From Metallyticus violacea (taxonomy: Eukaryota > Arthropoda > Insecta > Mantodea > Metallyticidae), in assembly GCA_030762175.1 (NCBI GenBank), contig CM060842.1:46705001-46769000 (forward strand): a stretch of 64,000 nucleotides of DNA, read 5' to 3'. Shown one piece after another: positions 25,086 to 62,369 of this stretch. Each line of letters starts with the position of its first letter. The first letter of the stretch is position 1. Below the pieces are notes generated by a model. It was given only the letters and a program-made list of their open reading frames with translations, did no database searches and had not been told where the DNA came from. Both the position numbers and the translations under genes were made by a program.

Positions 25086-25695
25086 CGTTCTAGCGGTCGC
25101 AATATTTGTTTTTTCTCAACGAAATTCCGCATATAACCATTAATTAAAAACGATTTGTCGAGTTTACTAACCAGAAAAATTAAACCATTGGTGATGGGAG
25201 GGGGGGTTAACCTAAAGCAAAATTTGAAAAATTGCTCTAACGGCCGCAATTTTTGTTTTTTCTCAACGAAACTCGGTAGATTTATTTAAAATAAATGTAT
25301 AAAAGTAGTTTTCGAAAGTCATGACAATTGGGTTATTAGGAGTACGGGTACACCTGAAAAACGAGTGGGGTTAAAGTGAAATTATAAAATTCCTCTAGTA
25401 GCCACAATTTTATTATTTTTTAAATAAACTCGGTATATCCCATTGAAATGAAATAAAAACAATATTTTTTGAAAATCAGTGAAATTAAATTATTAGGAGG
25501 AGGGGTTTACCTGAACCCAAAATTTAAAAATCGTCTAGCGGCATCAACATTTGTTTCTTCACAACAAAATTCCATATTTACCATTTAAATAAAACAAGAA
25601 AAATAGTTTCCGGAAATTAGGAAAATTAAATTATTGGGAATGTGGGTATACTTGAAAACCGAAACTTAAAAAGGGCTCTAACGTTTAATTTTCTC
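25086..25695. repeat. degenerate ~145-bp tandem array, four units plus a partial
   Basis: Units start at TCTAGCGGTCGCAAT (25,088), CTCTAACGGCCGCAAT (25,235), CTCTAGTAGCCACAAT (25,393), GTCTAGCGGCATCAAC (25,533) and GCTCTAACG (25,675), giving periods of 147, 158, 140 and 142 bp. Each has a TTTGTTTTTTCTCAACGAAA-like segment and later a TTATTAGGAG...GGGTTAACCTGAA-like segment. Confidence 0.88.
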
Positions 25696-25699
25696 TATA

Positions 25700-26450
25700 T
25701 TGTTTAAAAATAAAAGAACAAATTAATTCAGCTTGTAAAGCGTATTTATAATGATGCTATGTTTTATATATTACAAAAGCATCGTCGTGAAGGTAGCAAA
25801 TGAGAAATATTAATATAATATGTGTGAGAATTATATTTGTATGTAAGAGCCTCTATAATACACTTTTGCGTTACATGTTTTTACTACGATAACATTTCAA
25901 TTAAATTTCACATCCAATGAAAATCTATGTAACTTTCGATTGTTTTTATTTGCTTTGTACATGGTAATTGTTTCTGAATAAAATGTTTTTTTTATTGAAC
26001 ATTTGGACATTTCTTCTTAAATGCATACTTGTCATTTTTCTCCATTTTATAGAATGTGAAGATAATACCAAGGGCTCAAATCATAAACATGGTTACATTT
26101 CAAAATGTTTAAAAATACTCGCATAGTATAGCTTTGTCTATCAGTTGTCATATCTTTCATTTAATTAATAGTATAACATTATTTTTAGATTAAATATCAA
26201 TAATAATAATAATAATAACAACTCTAAAGATGTGGTTTCTCTTTTGTAATACTTAAAGGTTGCAAGAATTATCATTTTGTTCCTCTAACATCACATAGCA
26301 ATGCTATAACTTATTTCATTGCATAAATTAACAAGATTTAATTTGCATTCTTTAATCATTTATATTAAAAGTTATTCAATTCGGTTCGGAATTCGCTTAG
26401 TTTACGCAGTTGATGCGTGAAGGATTTTTATAATTATTCAAACTACCCTA
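25700..26450. other. intergenic, nothing recognised
   Basis: Very AT-rich with no family signal. Confidence 0.5.
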
Positions 26451-26626
26451 CCATATCTGTGGGATCCCCCATCCGCCAACCGCGGTAACGCCCGATAGGG
26501 GGCTAACAAAATGTCACGTGATGGTATTTAAATGACGCGACGCCGTTGACGTTGGGTGCCAATTTTCAATGGTATCTAAGTGTGTCTTCGTAGACTTCGC
26601 GTTCTTCCTAACTACCGCCACAATAA

Positions 26627-26700
26627 GCCCGGCTAGCTCACGGTTTGATAAGATTGATACCAGGGAAGATGTAAGAGTGTGAATTTAAATCACACAGGAA
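26627..26700 (+). repeat. tRNA-Lys-like SINE head or tRNA pseudogene
   Basis: GCCCGGCTAGCTCA is identical to the first 14 bases of eukaryotic tRNA-Lys(CUU). About 35 nt later GTGTGAATTTAAATCACAC resembles a T arm with its B box. The anticodon arm is not intact. A CpG-rich 170-bp leader (26,459-26,626) precedes it. Confidence 0.6.
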
Positions 26701-28250
26701 AGTAATCTATGGAATTTATTAATGTCTTATCATTAATATACAACTGTACACTTTTCTGATAAAATGAATTCTGCAAATATTATTAGAACTGAATTAAATA
26801 TTAATAGAACTGAACACGAGACAGGCATGATGGACTTCATATTTCTCTTCCGACAAATGTACTTTAGTGGCAATATTCCTTTCGAGGTTGGTAATGCCGA
26901 CGATAATTTTATTTTACTCTATATTCCACGTAAATTCTTTTTCTATCTCTAATAGATATTTAACACTCCTTATTTTATCATTGTCCTGGTATAACTCGTA
27001 TAATATATTTCTCTAAGGACACTAATTGGAGCTCGTGATTCTTTATATTCACCATAATTAATAATTTATAACTTCTTCCACGAAATAAACTCGCAACTTC
27101 TCTTACGGAGTACGAATTACGACTTATTTTCGTGGAATACAAAGCACATCCTCTCTCTATGGAATACAAAGCACAACTAACTAAATTTTGAAATATAAAC
27201 CGTCACCTATTACAATGGATTATAATAATACAATTCATTACAATGCATTATTTTCAACATAAGTATACCAAATGAACGAAATTCGCTAATTTCTATTTAG
27301 TCGCAACAAAGTTGTCTATCTCGTGTTTATCCTTTCCCAATATATCATTTCATCTCATATATCATCAATGTCACGCCTGTGGTACCTCAGTAGTAAAAAC
27401 GGGCGTTAAACACTAATAAAAATGTCTCGTGTTTTATTCTTGGTACAAACTAATCATGTTGTTACTTTTGCCATTGGTTGATTCTCATAATACGAGTGTT
27501 GCAATTTTCTTTATCTATAGTTTATCTTTTCATATTCTTGGCTATGTGTGTGATCCTTTGATCAGTTACATTTATATTATTAAACATTGTCATAAAGACC
27601 AACAAACAGACATTAAGACATACATTGTAATAGCCCTTATCTCATATATGAAATATATACAAATGAGCTTACTAGATTCGTACGATTTAAAACATGTTAC
27701 CTACGTATATTTGTTATTTGAATTGAAAATTAAAGCCTTTACCTAACATAAAACATATACAAATGAGCTTATTACATTTATATGATTAAAAATCTATTAC
27801 CAATGATTGTTTGGAGCATTAAATTAAATATTATCTACATAATAACATACGTAAATGAATTTCTTAAATTAACACAGCTAAAAAAACCATGAAATGTATG
27901 CGGCTTTATATTGAGCATGATAGAGCACGCTGAGGATGCAAGTGGACGTGAAAAGCATTTGCAGTTATGGTTGATCGACATTTAGCTTTCCAGGCGGAGT
28001 AGGAAGGCAAATTTCACCCGAAACTCTTCCTATCCTAGGCGAGGATTGCATCTGAGACAGATAGGCGGAACAATACATTAAGTTTATCCAGGGGCTCTCA
28101 ATAAATAATATAGTACAGTTTTTCCGGACCAGTTATCCTGAAAAAAATACTATATTTGATGTGTAGTATTCTTTTATCTGTTTGAATATTTACACATGCA
28201 GTTTCATCTCTGAAAGTGATGCAGTAGCTTCCAAAATGGAGCCACTTAAG
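26700..28250. other. intergenic with one SINE tail
   Basis: It contains a SINE B 3' end at 27,328-27,421 and a loose direct repeat (ATATACAAATGAGCTTA near 27,655 and 27,761). No gene was recognised. Confidence 0.5.
27328..27421 (+). repeat. SINE family B, 3' half
   Basis: TTTCCCAATATATCATTTCA, then CCTGTGGTACCTCAGTAGTA and GGGCGTTAAACACTAATAAA; the same layout as at 47.3, 54.4 and 63.8 kb. Confidence 0.85.
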
Positions 28251-28264
28251 TGAAATGCTTTATA

Positions 28265-28960
28265 TACTGCTAAAAAAAAAAAAATTAAAGGAACACATGT
28301 TTAAATCAAAGCTCCAAAATAAATATTGGGTACAAAGTAGTTTTTGGCAGTCAGATGTTATTTTCTGAAGTATTGTTTAAAACTAGAATAAATATATTTT
28401 ACAATTTGTTAGTTTTTCTCTCAATAAGTTAGTGAAGTTTCAAGAACTGTTGAAACCAAAGTGAGCGCTCTTTGACTTTTTTTTATAACAAGTTTTAACA
28501 GCAATCTGTGGTAGGAACTTGTTATTTTGTGTTCTCTGGAGCTAATACAAGGCAAGAAGACGTCTGATGAAACATCAGTAGCACAAGTAGTTGCGTGCAT
28601 TGAAGATGGTCATTCCATTCTCTTTATCTCCAGGATTCTTCATGTCAGAGTAACCAAGCTCTGGGTGCGGGGGGAGGGGACGCAAACTGATTCATGTCAT
28701 CTCTCCCTAAACGTCATTCGTATCTGTATGATTGGTCAATAAAACCAAACTACTCCCTGTTCAAATTAATATCTCTGTCAGCAGTGCCAATAATTAACCC
28801 CCAGTTAAAGTTATGCTAAAGGGGTTATTCGAAGTCAATTTACAGTTAATAAGAAATGAGAACTATCATCTCTTCAGAGTTGCTTGCTCATTACAGGCTG
28901 AAGATTCAGTATTGTAATGGGAGATGAACATAGATTTATCAGCTAGAGCCTAAAATCAAA
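28265..28960 (+). pseudogene. Tc1-like transposon 5' end with transposase HTH remnant
   Basis: It starts with a Tc1-type terminal sequence (TACTGCTAAAAAAA...TTAAAGGAACAC at about 28,264-28,296). Near 28,557-28,660 the plus frame reads SVAQVVACIEDGHSI then ISRILHVRVTK, matching the first helix-turn-helix of Tc1/mariner transposases. The catalytic part is missing or unreadable. The right end was not found, so the end given is approximate. Confidence 0.55.
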
Positions 28961-30456
28961 GGATAATCCACGGAGTGGCATCACAAAACTTCTCAGAAAC
29001 AGAAATTAAAGGCAATACCCTCTCATGGCCACATTCTTATGGGACTTTGAAGGGGATTATTTTAATTGATATTTTGTCTTGTGAGCAACAGTTAACTCAT
29101 CTACGGCAACGCGATACAACAAACAATTCTACATACCCGAGAAGAGAAAATTAAACTTCGGTAGATTGTCCTGCCTCACTCACCCTAAAGCAGAATCTTG
29201 CATCTTCTGATTTCCATCTCTTCTGTTCTCTAGAAGATGCAATCCGCGTGGGAGGAGATATAATGATGACAAGAAAGTCATAGCCTTGGTAAGAATGGCC
29301 TGCAGGGGTGGCGCAAAGAAATAACCATGTAAGGTTATATTGAAAAGTAGTACTATTTAGACAAAGAACTGAGAATAATTCACCGAAATAACACAAACCA
29401 AAAAGGAGAGAGAGAGAGAGGGGGGGAAGTATTGCATTACTCGAGCACCCTTTGTATAAAAATGTCATTAGAAGAAGCTATTTCATAATTAACAGCAGTA
29501 AAAGAAAATCCAAGTCTCTCGACCTCTATTAATCCTAAGCCTGATAACAATGATTAGGATGAAACCATTCATATGCACCTGGTACATTACATTCACGATA
29601 TAAACTTCTATTACCGCGGAATTTTAACTGTCTGTATTTAAAAAAAGTAGAAACTTTTGAATTAATGCATGGAGGCCAAGTGTATCATTTATACCCTAAC
29701 TCATATAATGATAATTTTTACTGTCGGGACATTCAATTAACTGGTGGGCAGCTGGGGACTGCATCGGCCGACAATCCATTGCTCAAGGCTAGCAGGGCTA
29801 CACGAAGCGGAAAGGCGGGGTTCACAAGGATGCTACGTTGGTCTTGAGTCTCACACGGTCATTTGAACAATGAAATAAACAACATGTGTTCTAATAGTAA
29901 GTTCTGCTAAGAATAATAAATGACAATTACTAGATCTAATTATTCTAATCCATAACGAGTGTTTATAATCCGCATGTTCGTACCGAGTCTGCTTATATTA
30001 AGAGTTTATTTGAGAAGTTTCCAGGTAACAAGTTTCAAGTCGCAACGCTATTCATAAACTAGTAATATGTTATAGTATCGGAGCTCTCTGCGACTGAAGA
30101 GTTCCGAAAGAAGGCCCGATCAAAATATTTCGGGGTATTTCGAAAGAGTAGATATAAATGAACACTTATTACGGGCAAACATCCTATTAATAGCACTGTA
30201 TAATATATCTTTTGGGTGAGAAAGAAGGCATAAACTGAACTGAATTAATTGCAACAGGCACTTAAGATCAGAAAAATTAAAAGCCTACACAGGCTAAAGC
30301 ATATTTTTCCAGGTTTCCAGTTCTTATAATCAAATGAAAATAGCCTAAATTTGCTATTATTCCCCGGACATGCTCAGTTGCCAATACAAAAGAAAACTAA
30401 TGCGTCACAGATTTACTATTGTGACTTATTGAGGTAAAAATGAACCCTATAATTTA
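28960..30456. other. intergenic upstream of aconitase
   Basis: A (GA)n/G run lies at about 29,403-29,427. No gene was recognised. Enhancers cannot be excluded from sequence alone. Confidence 0.5.
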
Positions 30457-30589
30457 TTGCACTTCGAGAGAACTAAACAGGCATTAAATTTGTTACATAA
30501 TGGTGTTTATTCACATCACAATGATAAAAAAACTGATAAGCTTCCTCATAACTTCGTCTCTTGCGACTATTGCACAACCATAGATAACC

Positions 30590-30732
30590 CTCTGTGCACA
30601 ACTTTAGCGGCCGATCAGCAGACCCAGAAGATATTTAGAGGTGCCCTCGATAGATGGCATGGAGGTGCCTATCGTGACGTTCACGGTAATTTCGATTCTT
30701 TCCCCATCCACGGACCTCGGCCTTCTGCAAAT
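30590..30732 (+). promoter_or_regulatory. putative aconitase promoter / 5' UTR
   Basis: This stretch is CpG-richer than its surroundings and runs straight into the ATG. A near-palindromic CGTGACGTTCACG sits at about 30,672-30,684 and resembles a CREB/ATF half-site pair. No convincing TATA box lies at a suitable distance; TATAATTTA at about 30,449 is the nearest. I see no iron-responsive element (no CAGUGN loop). The transcription start cannot be placed from sequence alone. Confidence 0.4.
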
Positions 30733-57540
<26,808 letters not shown>

Positions 57541-58200
57541 ATGCACTTCATTTGATGGAGCCAATCTTCTACAAGGTAGAGAATTGCTGTTGTCGTCCCC
57601 AGTAGCACAACATCTGTCTATCTTCATAATTCATTAATATTTAGTTTTTTATCCATTTGAAAAAAAATATTAATTTTCCACAGCAGTAATTGGAAGAGTT
57701 AAAGAAACAAATCAAATAAAGACATTATAACGAAGGTTTACTGTGCAATATAATAAGCAAAAATATTTTACTTGCTTAACAGTAGCAGTGCCTTGGTAGT
57801 TTTATGGCTTGGGGACTGGCCAGCATTTAAGCAAAACAATATGGCAGGGCGCTGATCATTTTGGTCAATTCTGGATGCCAGGATCAAATTGAAATGTTAT
57901 ATACTGGTTTGTTAACTAATTGTGTAACATATTTAAAAATTGTGAAAACAAAGTTTAGGTAGTGTGCCCAGTGAAAGCCAACATATTTTTTGTAGCAACC
58001 TTATGTACAATGCAATTAATATAAACATTTACTAGTCTCATGTATTCCAGGAAGAGTATTTATATTCTTTTTGTGGAAAGATATATTCTTTCCAATTCTT
58101 TGTGTGTGTGCGCATGTCTATATGTATATAATATGGATGAAGGTTACTGATTTGGTTTTATACCATTTGAGTGGAAGCATTAATAAATCTTCGTAATAAA
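57541..58200 (+). promoter_or_regulatory. aconitase 3' UTR with polyadenylation signals
   Basis: AT-rich and non-coding, following the stop codon. AATAAA hexamers lie at 57,715-57,720, 58,182-58,187 and 58,195-58,200, so short and long 3' UTRs are possible. A Penelope-like element begins about 55 bp after the last signal. Confidence 0.55.
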
Positions 58201-58253
58201 GTAAAGTCTTATTTCATAACTCTTGAAACTATTAACAGTGAAGTAATAATGTT

Positions 58254-58969
58254 TGATATATAGTTGGTTTGGCGACACTTATACTTCACTTACTTGAATT
58301 GCACATGTTTTGAAACTGGTAGAAGCATACTCTGTAAGTGGTTGGAGAAATTTTTCAAATATATCCAGCGATGATGTCTCAAAGCTCATGATAGAATTTT
58401 TATTTTTGATGATGTGAATTTTTTCTCATGTCATTAGTTCTAAAGGCTTGCAAACACGTTTTAAATTTTTTTTTAAACCAATTTCATGGTTTTCTGACCA
58501 AAAGTGGGCTGCCACTGTCAATTTCCCCATCTTTTTGTTACAGATATTTTGGAATGTTCTTTAGTGCATATTTCCAAATTTCTTTTTGTTTTTCCAATAT
58601 ATATCTGATCATAGTCTTTGCAATTGATTTATTAGATACCTGACTTCCTGTCAAAAGGTATAAAATCTTTACCGGAAGATTGCAATATATTTTTAATACT
58701 GTGCACTTTGTTGATAAAAAGACAAAATTATTGAAACATACTTGCACACCTTTGGAACTAATAACGTGAGAAAAAATTTACATCAAAAACAAAAATCTCA
58801 AGGTGAACTTAGTTATATGTGTTGGATATATTCAATAAATTTGTTCATCTGCCTATAAAGTGTGTTTCTACTAATTGGTCTTCTGATGATGGGAGCAAAT
58901 CTTCCTAAAACATGTTCAATTAAAAAAGCAAGTAAGTGAAATAAGTGTAACCAAGTCAACTGCATATCA
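58254..58969 (-). mobile_element. Penelope-like element, GIY-YIG only, copy B
   Basis: Inverted arms pair TGATATATAGTTGG (58,254) with the complement of CCAAGTCAACTGCATATCA (to 58,969); CACTTACTTG and CAAGTAAGTG lie in the arms. Between them, the minus strand (about 58,640-58,390) is a decayed version of the GIY-YIG frame at 61,868-62,251, with NIPKYL..NKKMG and KTMKLV blocks. It starts ~55 bp beyond the last aconitase poly(A) signal. Confidence 0.75.
58883..58938 (+). ncRNA. hammerhead-like ribozyme core
   Basis: CTGATGA (58,883-58,889) is the canonical core. GGGAG/CTTCC can pair as stem II with one G-U. GAAAC has become AAAAC (58,907-58,911). The AAGTA|AGTG junction follows at 58,930-58,938. 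The G12 change suggests this copy is inactive. Confidence 0.45.
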
Positions 58970-60250
58970 ATTTTAGTCTCATTTGGTATGCTATTGTTTG
59001 GTTAGTCTTCTGGGTGTAGACCATATATCTTTGTGCATAATGTTTGCAATTGTCCTGCTGTATAATTTTGGATTCCAATAACTTTGTCTCTTACAAGTGC
59101 ATTCATTTGTTATTATATAGGCTGCAGTATTATTATTGTTTGCCAATATAGATATTTTAACCTCATTGAGTGCAACTTAGAATCAGTAACCAAGTAATAG
59201 TGGTGTGAATAGTGATTTTATAATTTTTGCATTCTTTTAATAGGCATTTTCAGAATATATGCAGCAAGAGGGTAAGAATTTTTGTTATTAGAAACTTTCT
59301 ATCAAAGCAGTGTGCAAACAATGCATGTAGAATGGACAGAAAAAATTATAGTTCGTGGTTAACAAATATTGTAGATATCTTTGAGTTATAAATAAATAGA
59401 TTGCAACAAGGCTGTGGTAATGGGTGACAACTGCATTTTCTAAATAATGTAGCAATATCCTGAGAACAGCAGTTTGCATTAACGTATCTACCATTAGGTA
59501 AAACTTTCAGGCAAAGTCTTTGCATATATTTTCAATCCTCTTGCTACCATAAAGTAGATCACTATGTTGATAAAATTCAGATTCCTGCAATTAAGTGGAC
59601 ACAATTTTGAGTATTTGAATTTTATAAGTTTGCAAACTTTTCAAAAGAACTGCTTTGGGAGAATTGATTAGTCAATTAAATAGCAGTTACTGTATAGTAA
59701 TTAGTCACAGCAAATCTTACATACCTGTTCAGGATAATCAATCAGTCTTACAAGTGATATTGGCTTAGAAATATTTACAGCTTTGATTCAAGTATTCATG
59801 GATATGTAACGGTAAAATAGTAAATGTTTTATTTTCATTACTTTTTAAATGAAAACAGAATTAGACATTATGAGTATAGAGGTTTTTATAGTAACCATAA
59901 AGGAAGAATTTTATCTTTTCTACGGTAAAATAGTTGTTAATATTACTGTATATAGATACATTTTTTGAGAAAGTGGTGCAAAATAAAAGTGATTATACTA
60001 ATGCCAATTCACTTACCAGCCCTGATGGCAAAGGACAGAAGCACAGTCCAAAACAGTTTTAGGTATTGAAGCTTTTTTTTCCTCACAGCAGCTGTACTCT
60101 ACTCCCACTAGGAATATCCATTCAACAGTGAGGAAAATGGCAGTCTTATCCAGGAAATCAGAGATTCTTAGTGATCTCCCTTTTTTGTGTTATGTACCAG
60201 TAATCAGCATAAGTCAGGAAAATTGCTGTATTACACTGGGCATCAAAATT
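58970..60250. other. intergenic, nothing recognised
   Basis: AT-rich with no family-like frame or repeat identified. Confidence 0.5.
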
Positions 60251-61480
60251 ATACATAAAATGCTTCCCTCTTATAAAATTAGCCATGTATTGTAGATTTT
60301 GAGGTGCTGAACAAGACTATCACAATAGAAATATAAAATTGCCTGATGAAAACATTCCATATGCATATCACTAACCATGCCATAGTTATCTGGGAAAAAT
60401 CTAAGTGGGAATGGAATATGTGTATCTTTAGGGATATATTGCAGCCCAATCATGTGATATGCAACATTCTCCCAGTTATTTAAATTGTACTTAATGAAGC
60501 TACAGCTTGTACAGCTACAGACAATGGAATGGTAATAAAAATATGTTCTCAGTTCTTTGTACTTTTCTCACCTGGCATGTCTGAGAAATTTAGTTGACAA
60601 CCAGATGAAGGGTGTTTCAAGCTTTCTGAACACCATGTAGCAAGCTATCAAACTTTTCATCAGTGAAGTGCTTTCAAATCTAAAGACCAATGAAAACTCC
60701 CTCTTTAACTTTAGCTTCACTGAATCAAGGTAATTCATTAAGGAAATACTTAAAAACTGGCCCATTCTGGTCCATGACTTTTACAAATTTCTATATCGGT
60801 CCAGGTTCCAGCCACACTTACTGTATTGAACAATCCAACAGATTAAAACATTTTTTAAAAAATATATGGAACCAACACATTGAAGCCAAGTCATATATCA
60901 CATGATTTTATTCAATCCAACAGATGTTTTAGATTGTCATAGATTTTTTATATGTATACAGCATATCTGACTAAAATAGATGGAAGCTGATATCCATTGT
61001 GTAGCAACATTGCTTTGAGACTCAGTTTGGAGGAGTATATTAATAGTCGCCAGTCTTGCAAGTCATGTTTCATTTGAAGGGCATTCATAAGTCCATCTAC
61101 ATCGTTACAGAACACAAGGTTGGGTTCGTCCTTATGAAAGTATGGCACAAACTGCATATGGTGGGTGCAAAATGAAATTGCTCAGACATTTTCTGCAAAG
61201 AATTGTTGAAACCTTGATGCCAGTAACTCTGCTTTCTCCTATGACAGGTCCAAATTGAGAATCATTTAGTTCTTGAGTGTTAACTCATGTTGGCTTATGG
61301 ATAATCATCAGATTCTTGAGACATTAGTTTGCTACCCTCCTCATCTTCTTTAAGGGATTTAGGAACAAGAAGTTTTTCACTGTGTAGAACTGGTATAGGA
61401 GCATATGATATATTTGGATACACTATAGTCCATTTCATTTTCCAGTAATGTCTCCAGAAACAGGTGATATCATACAGAAG
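60250..61480 (-). pseudogene. decayed gene of a multicopy arthropod transposon-associated protein
   Basis: The minus strand reads KWTIVYPNISYAPIPVLHSE (about 61,430-61,375), NLVFCNDVDGLMNAL, DWRLLIYSSKLSLKAMLLHN (about 61,050-60,990), VMDQNGPVFKYF...SEAKVKEGVF (about 60,775-60,690), then FPLRFFPDNYGMVSDMHMECFH (60,410-60,345). These match, in order, the 'EWRLFIDSSKxSLKAVLLHNGN ... HFFPxNLGAVSDEHGERFHQ' protein found in many insect genomes. At least three frameshifts are present. Its transposon class is not clear to me. Confidence 0.65.
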
Positions 61481-61818
61481 TAAAAGTCACTTAAATGATT
61501 ACTTGGCTCCCTCCATGCCATCAAAATAGAAAACAGCATTTACACTTAACTGCCTTTCATTCAAGGTTTGTAGCACTTGTACAGCAAGAAATGTGTGAGG
61601 CCCAGGGCTTAACCTCATCCCCAGTCTTGTATCCAAAATAAAGCTGATATGCCTGTTTCAAAATTGGAATTATAGCCTTCTTTTGCCTAGCTAAGCTCAC
61701 TTCACCTCATTTGCAACAAAAGTAATTGAAATTCAAATAAGTGTACTTACGAAGCTGTTGACAATAGAGTGGTATATATATAAACAATGTATACAGTTTT
61801 TTTCACACTAACTCCATT

Positions 61819-61871
61819 CACTTACATAAATTTGGAACATATGTTTCGGGAGCGATCCCTCCCATCTTCAG
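61819..61871 (-). ncRNA. hammerhead-like ribozyme, best-preserved copy
   Basis: Read on the minus strand: CTGAAGA (61,871-61,865), stem II GGGAG/CTCCC with GGATCG loop, GAAAC (61,847-61,843), stem III ACAT/ATGT, then the cleavage-type GTA|AGTG (to 61,819). All core bases C3 to A9 and G12 to A14 are intact. Pairing of stem I flanks is not obvious. The opposite arm (62,276-62,328, plus strand) has CTGAAAA, a core mutation. Confidence 0.6.
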
Positions 61872-62251
61872 CCTGTTGACAAACTGTTGTTAAACGTGGC
61901 GGTTGGGTCTCTTGATGTTCTTGTGGCGGCATCTGTTGGTTCTGTTAGGAATTTGCTGAGTTCATCCAATGGAGGGATATCGAAATTCATCAAATTATCC
62001 TTATTTTTTGTAATGAAAATGTTTTCCCAAGTGGAAAGTTCTATTGCATTATGAAGTTGTTTAAGTAGTTTTATCTCTGATTTAATTTCATGATTTTTAT
62101 TCCAAAAGTGCGCTGCTATTGCTGATTTATCAATTTGTTTTAAGCGAATATTTCTAAAGTGTTCTTTTTTCCGGATTCCCAAATTCCTCTTCATTTTTCC
62201 AATGTATTTTTTGTCGCACTCTGCACATTCTATTTCGTTTCGTTTCGCCAC
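61868..62251 (-). CDS. GIY-YIG endonuclease domain of a Penelope-like element
   Basis: 127 codons, uninterrupted. IECAECDKKYIGKMKRNLGI, then KKEHFRN, SAIAAHFWNKNHEI and LLKQLHNAIELSTWENIFI, match the Cys-x2-Cys...YIG...R...EH...H...E series of the Penelope GIY-YIG nuclease. This domain makes the DNA nick in such elements. No RT is present, so mobility would need help from an intact relative. The given ATG may not be a real start, because the usual product is an RT fusion. Confidence 0.8.
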   Translation of the reverse strand: MAKRNEIECAECDKKYIGKMKRNLGIRKKEHFRNIRLKQIDKSAIAAHFWNKNHEIKSEIKLLKQLHNAIELSTWENIFITKNKDNLMNFDIPPLDELSKFLTEPTDAATRTSRDPTATFNNSLSTG

Positions 62252-62369
62252 GTTTAACAGCAGTTTGTCAACAGGCTGAAAATGGGAGGGATCGCTCCCG
62301 AAACATATGTTCCAAATTTATGTAAGTGAAAAAAACTGTATACATTGTTTATATAAAAGTAATTGAGCT

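Larger units (their letters stand above)
61730..62354 (-). mobile_element. Penelope-like element, GIY-YIG only, copy A, with 12-bp TSD
   Basis: AAAAGTAATTGA flanks the element on both sides (61,718-61,729 and 62,355-62,366). Inverted arms of about 120 bp run from CACTAACTCCATTCACTTAC to GTTTGTCAACAGG. Between them is the GIY-YIG frame (61,868-62,251). The arms carry hammerhead-like cores. The exact TSD and intact frame suggest a fairly recent insertion. Confidence 0.88.

Noticed and set aside
30457..30732. 118-codon frame as a separate host gene or extra aconitase N-terminus
   Set aside because: The residues before the assigned Met show no aconitase or targeting similarity; the CAG|GTTAGT donor and phase fit an exon starting at 30,733.
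30590..30732. Iron-responsive element in the aconitase 5' UTR, as in vertebrates
   Set aside because: No CAGUGN loop with flanking stem was found on the plus strand.
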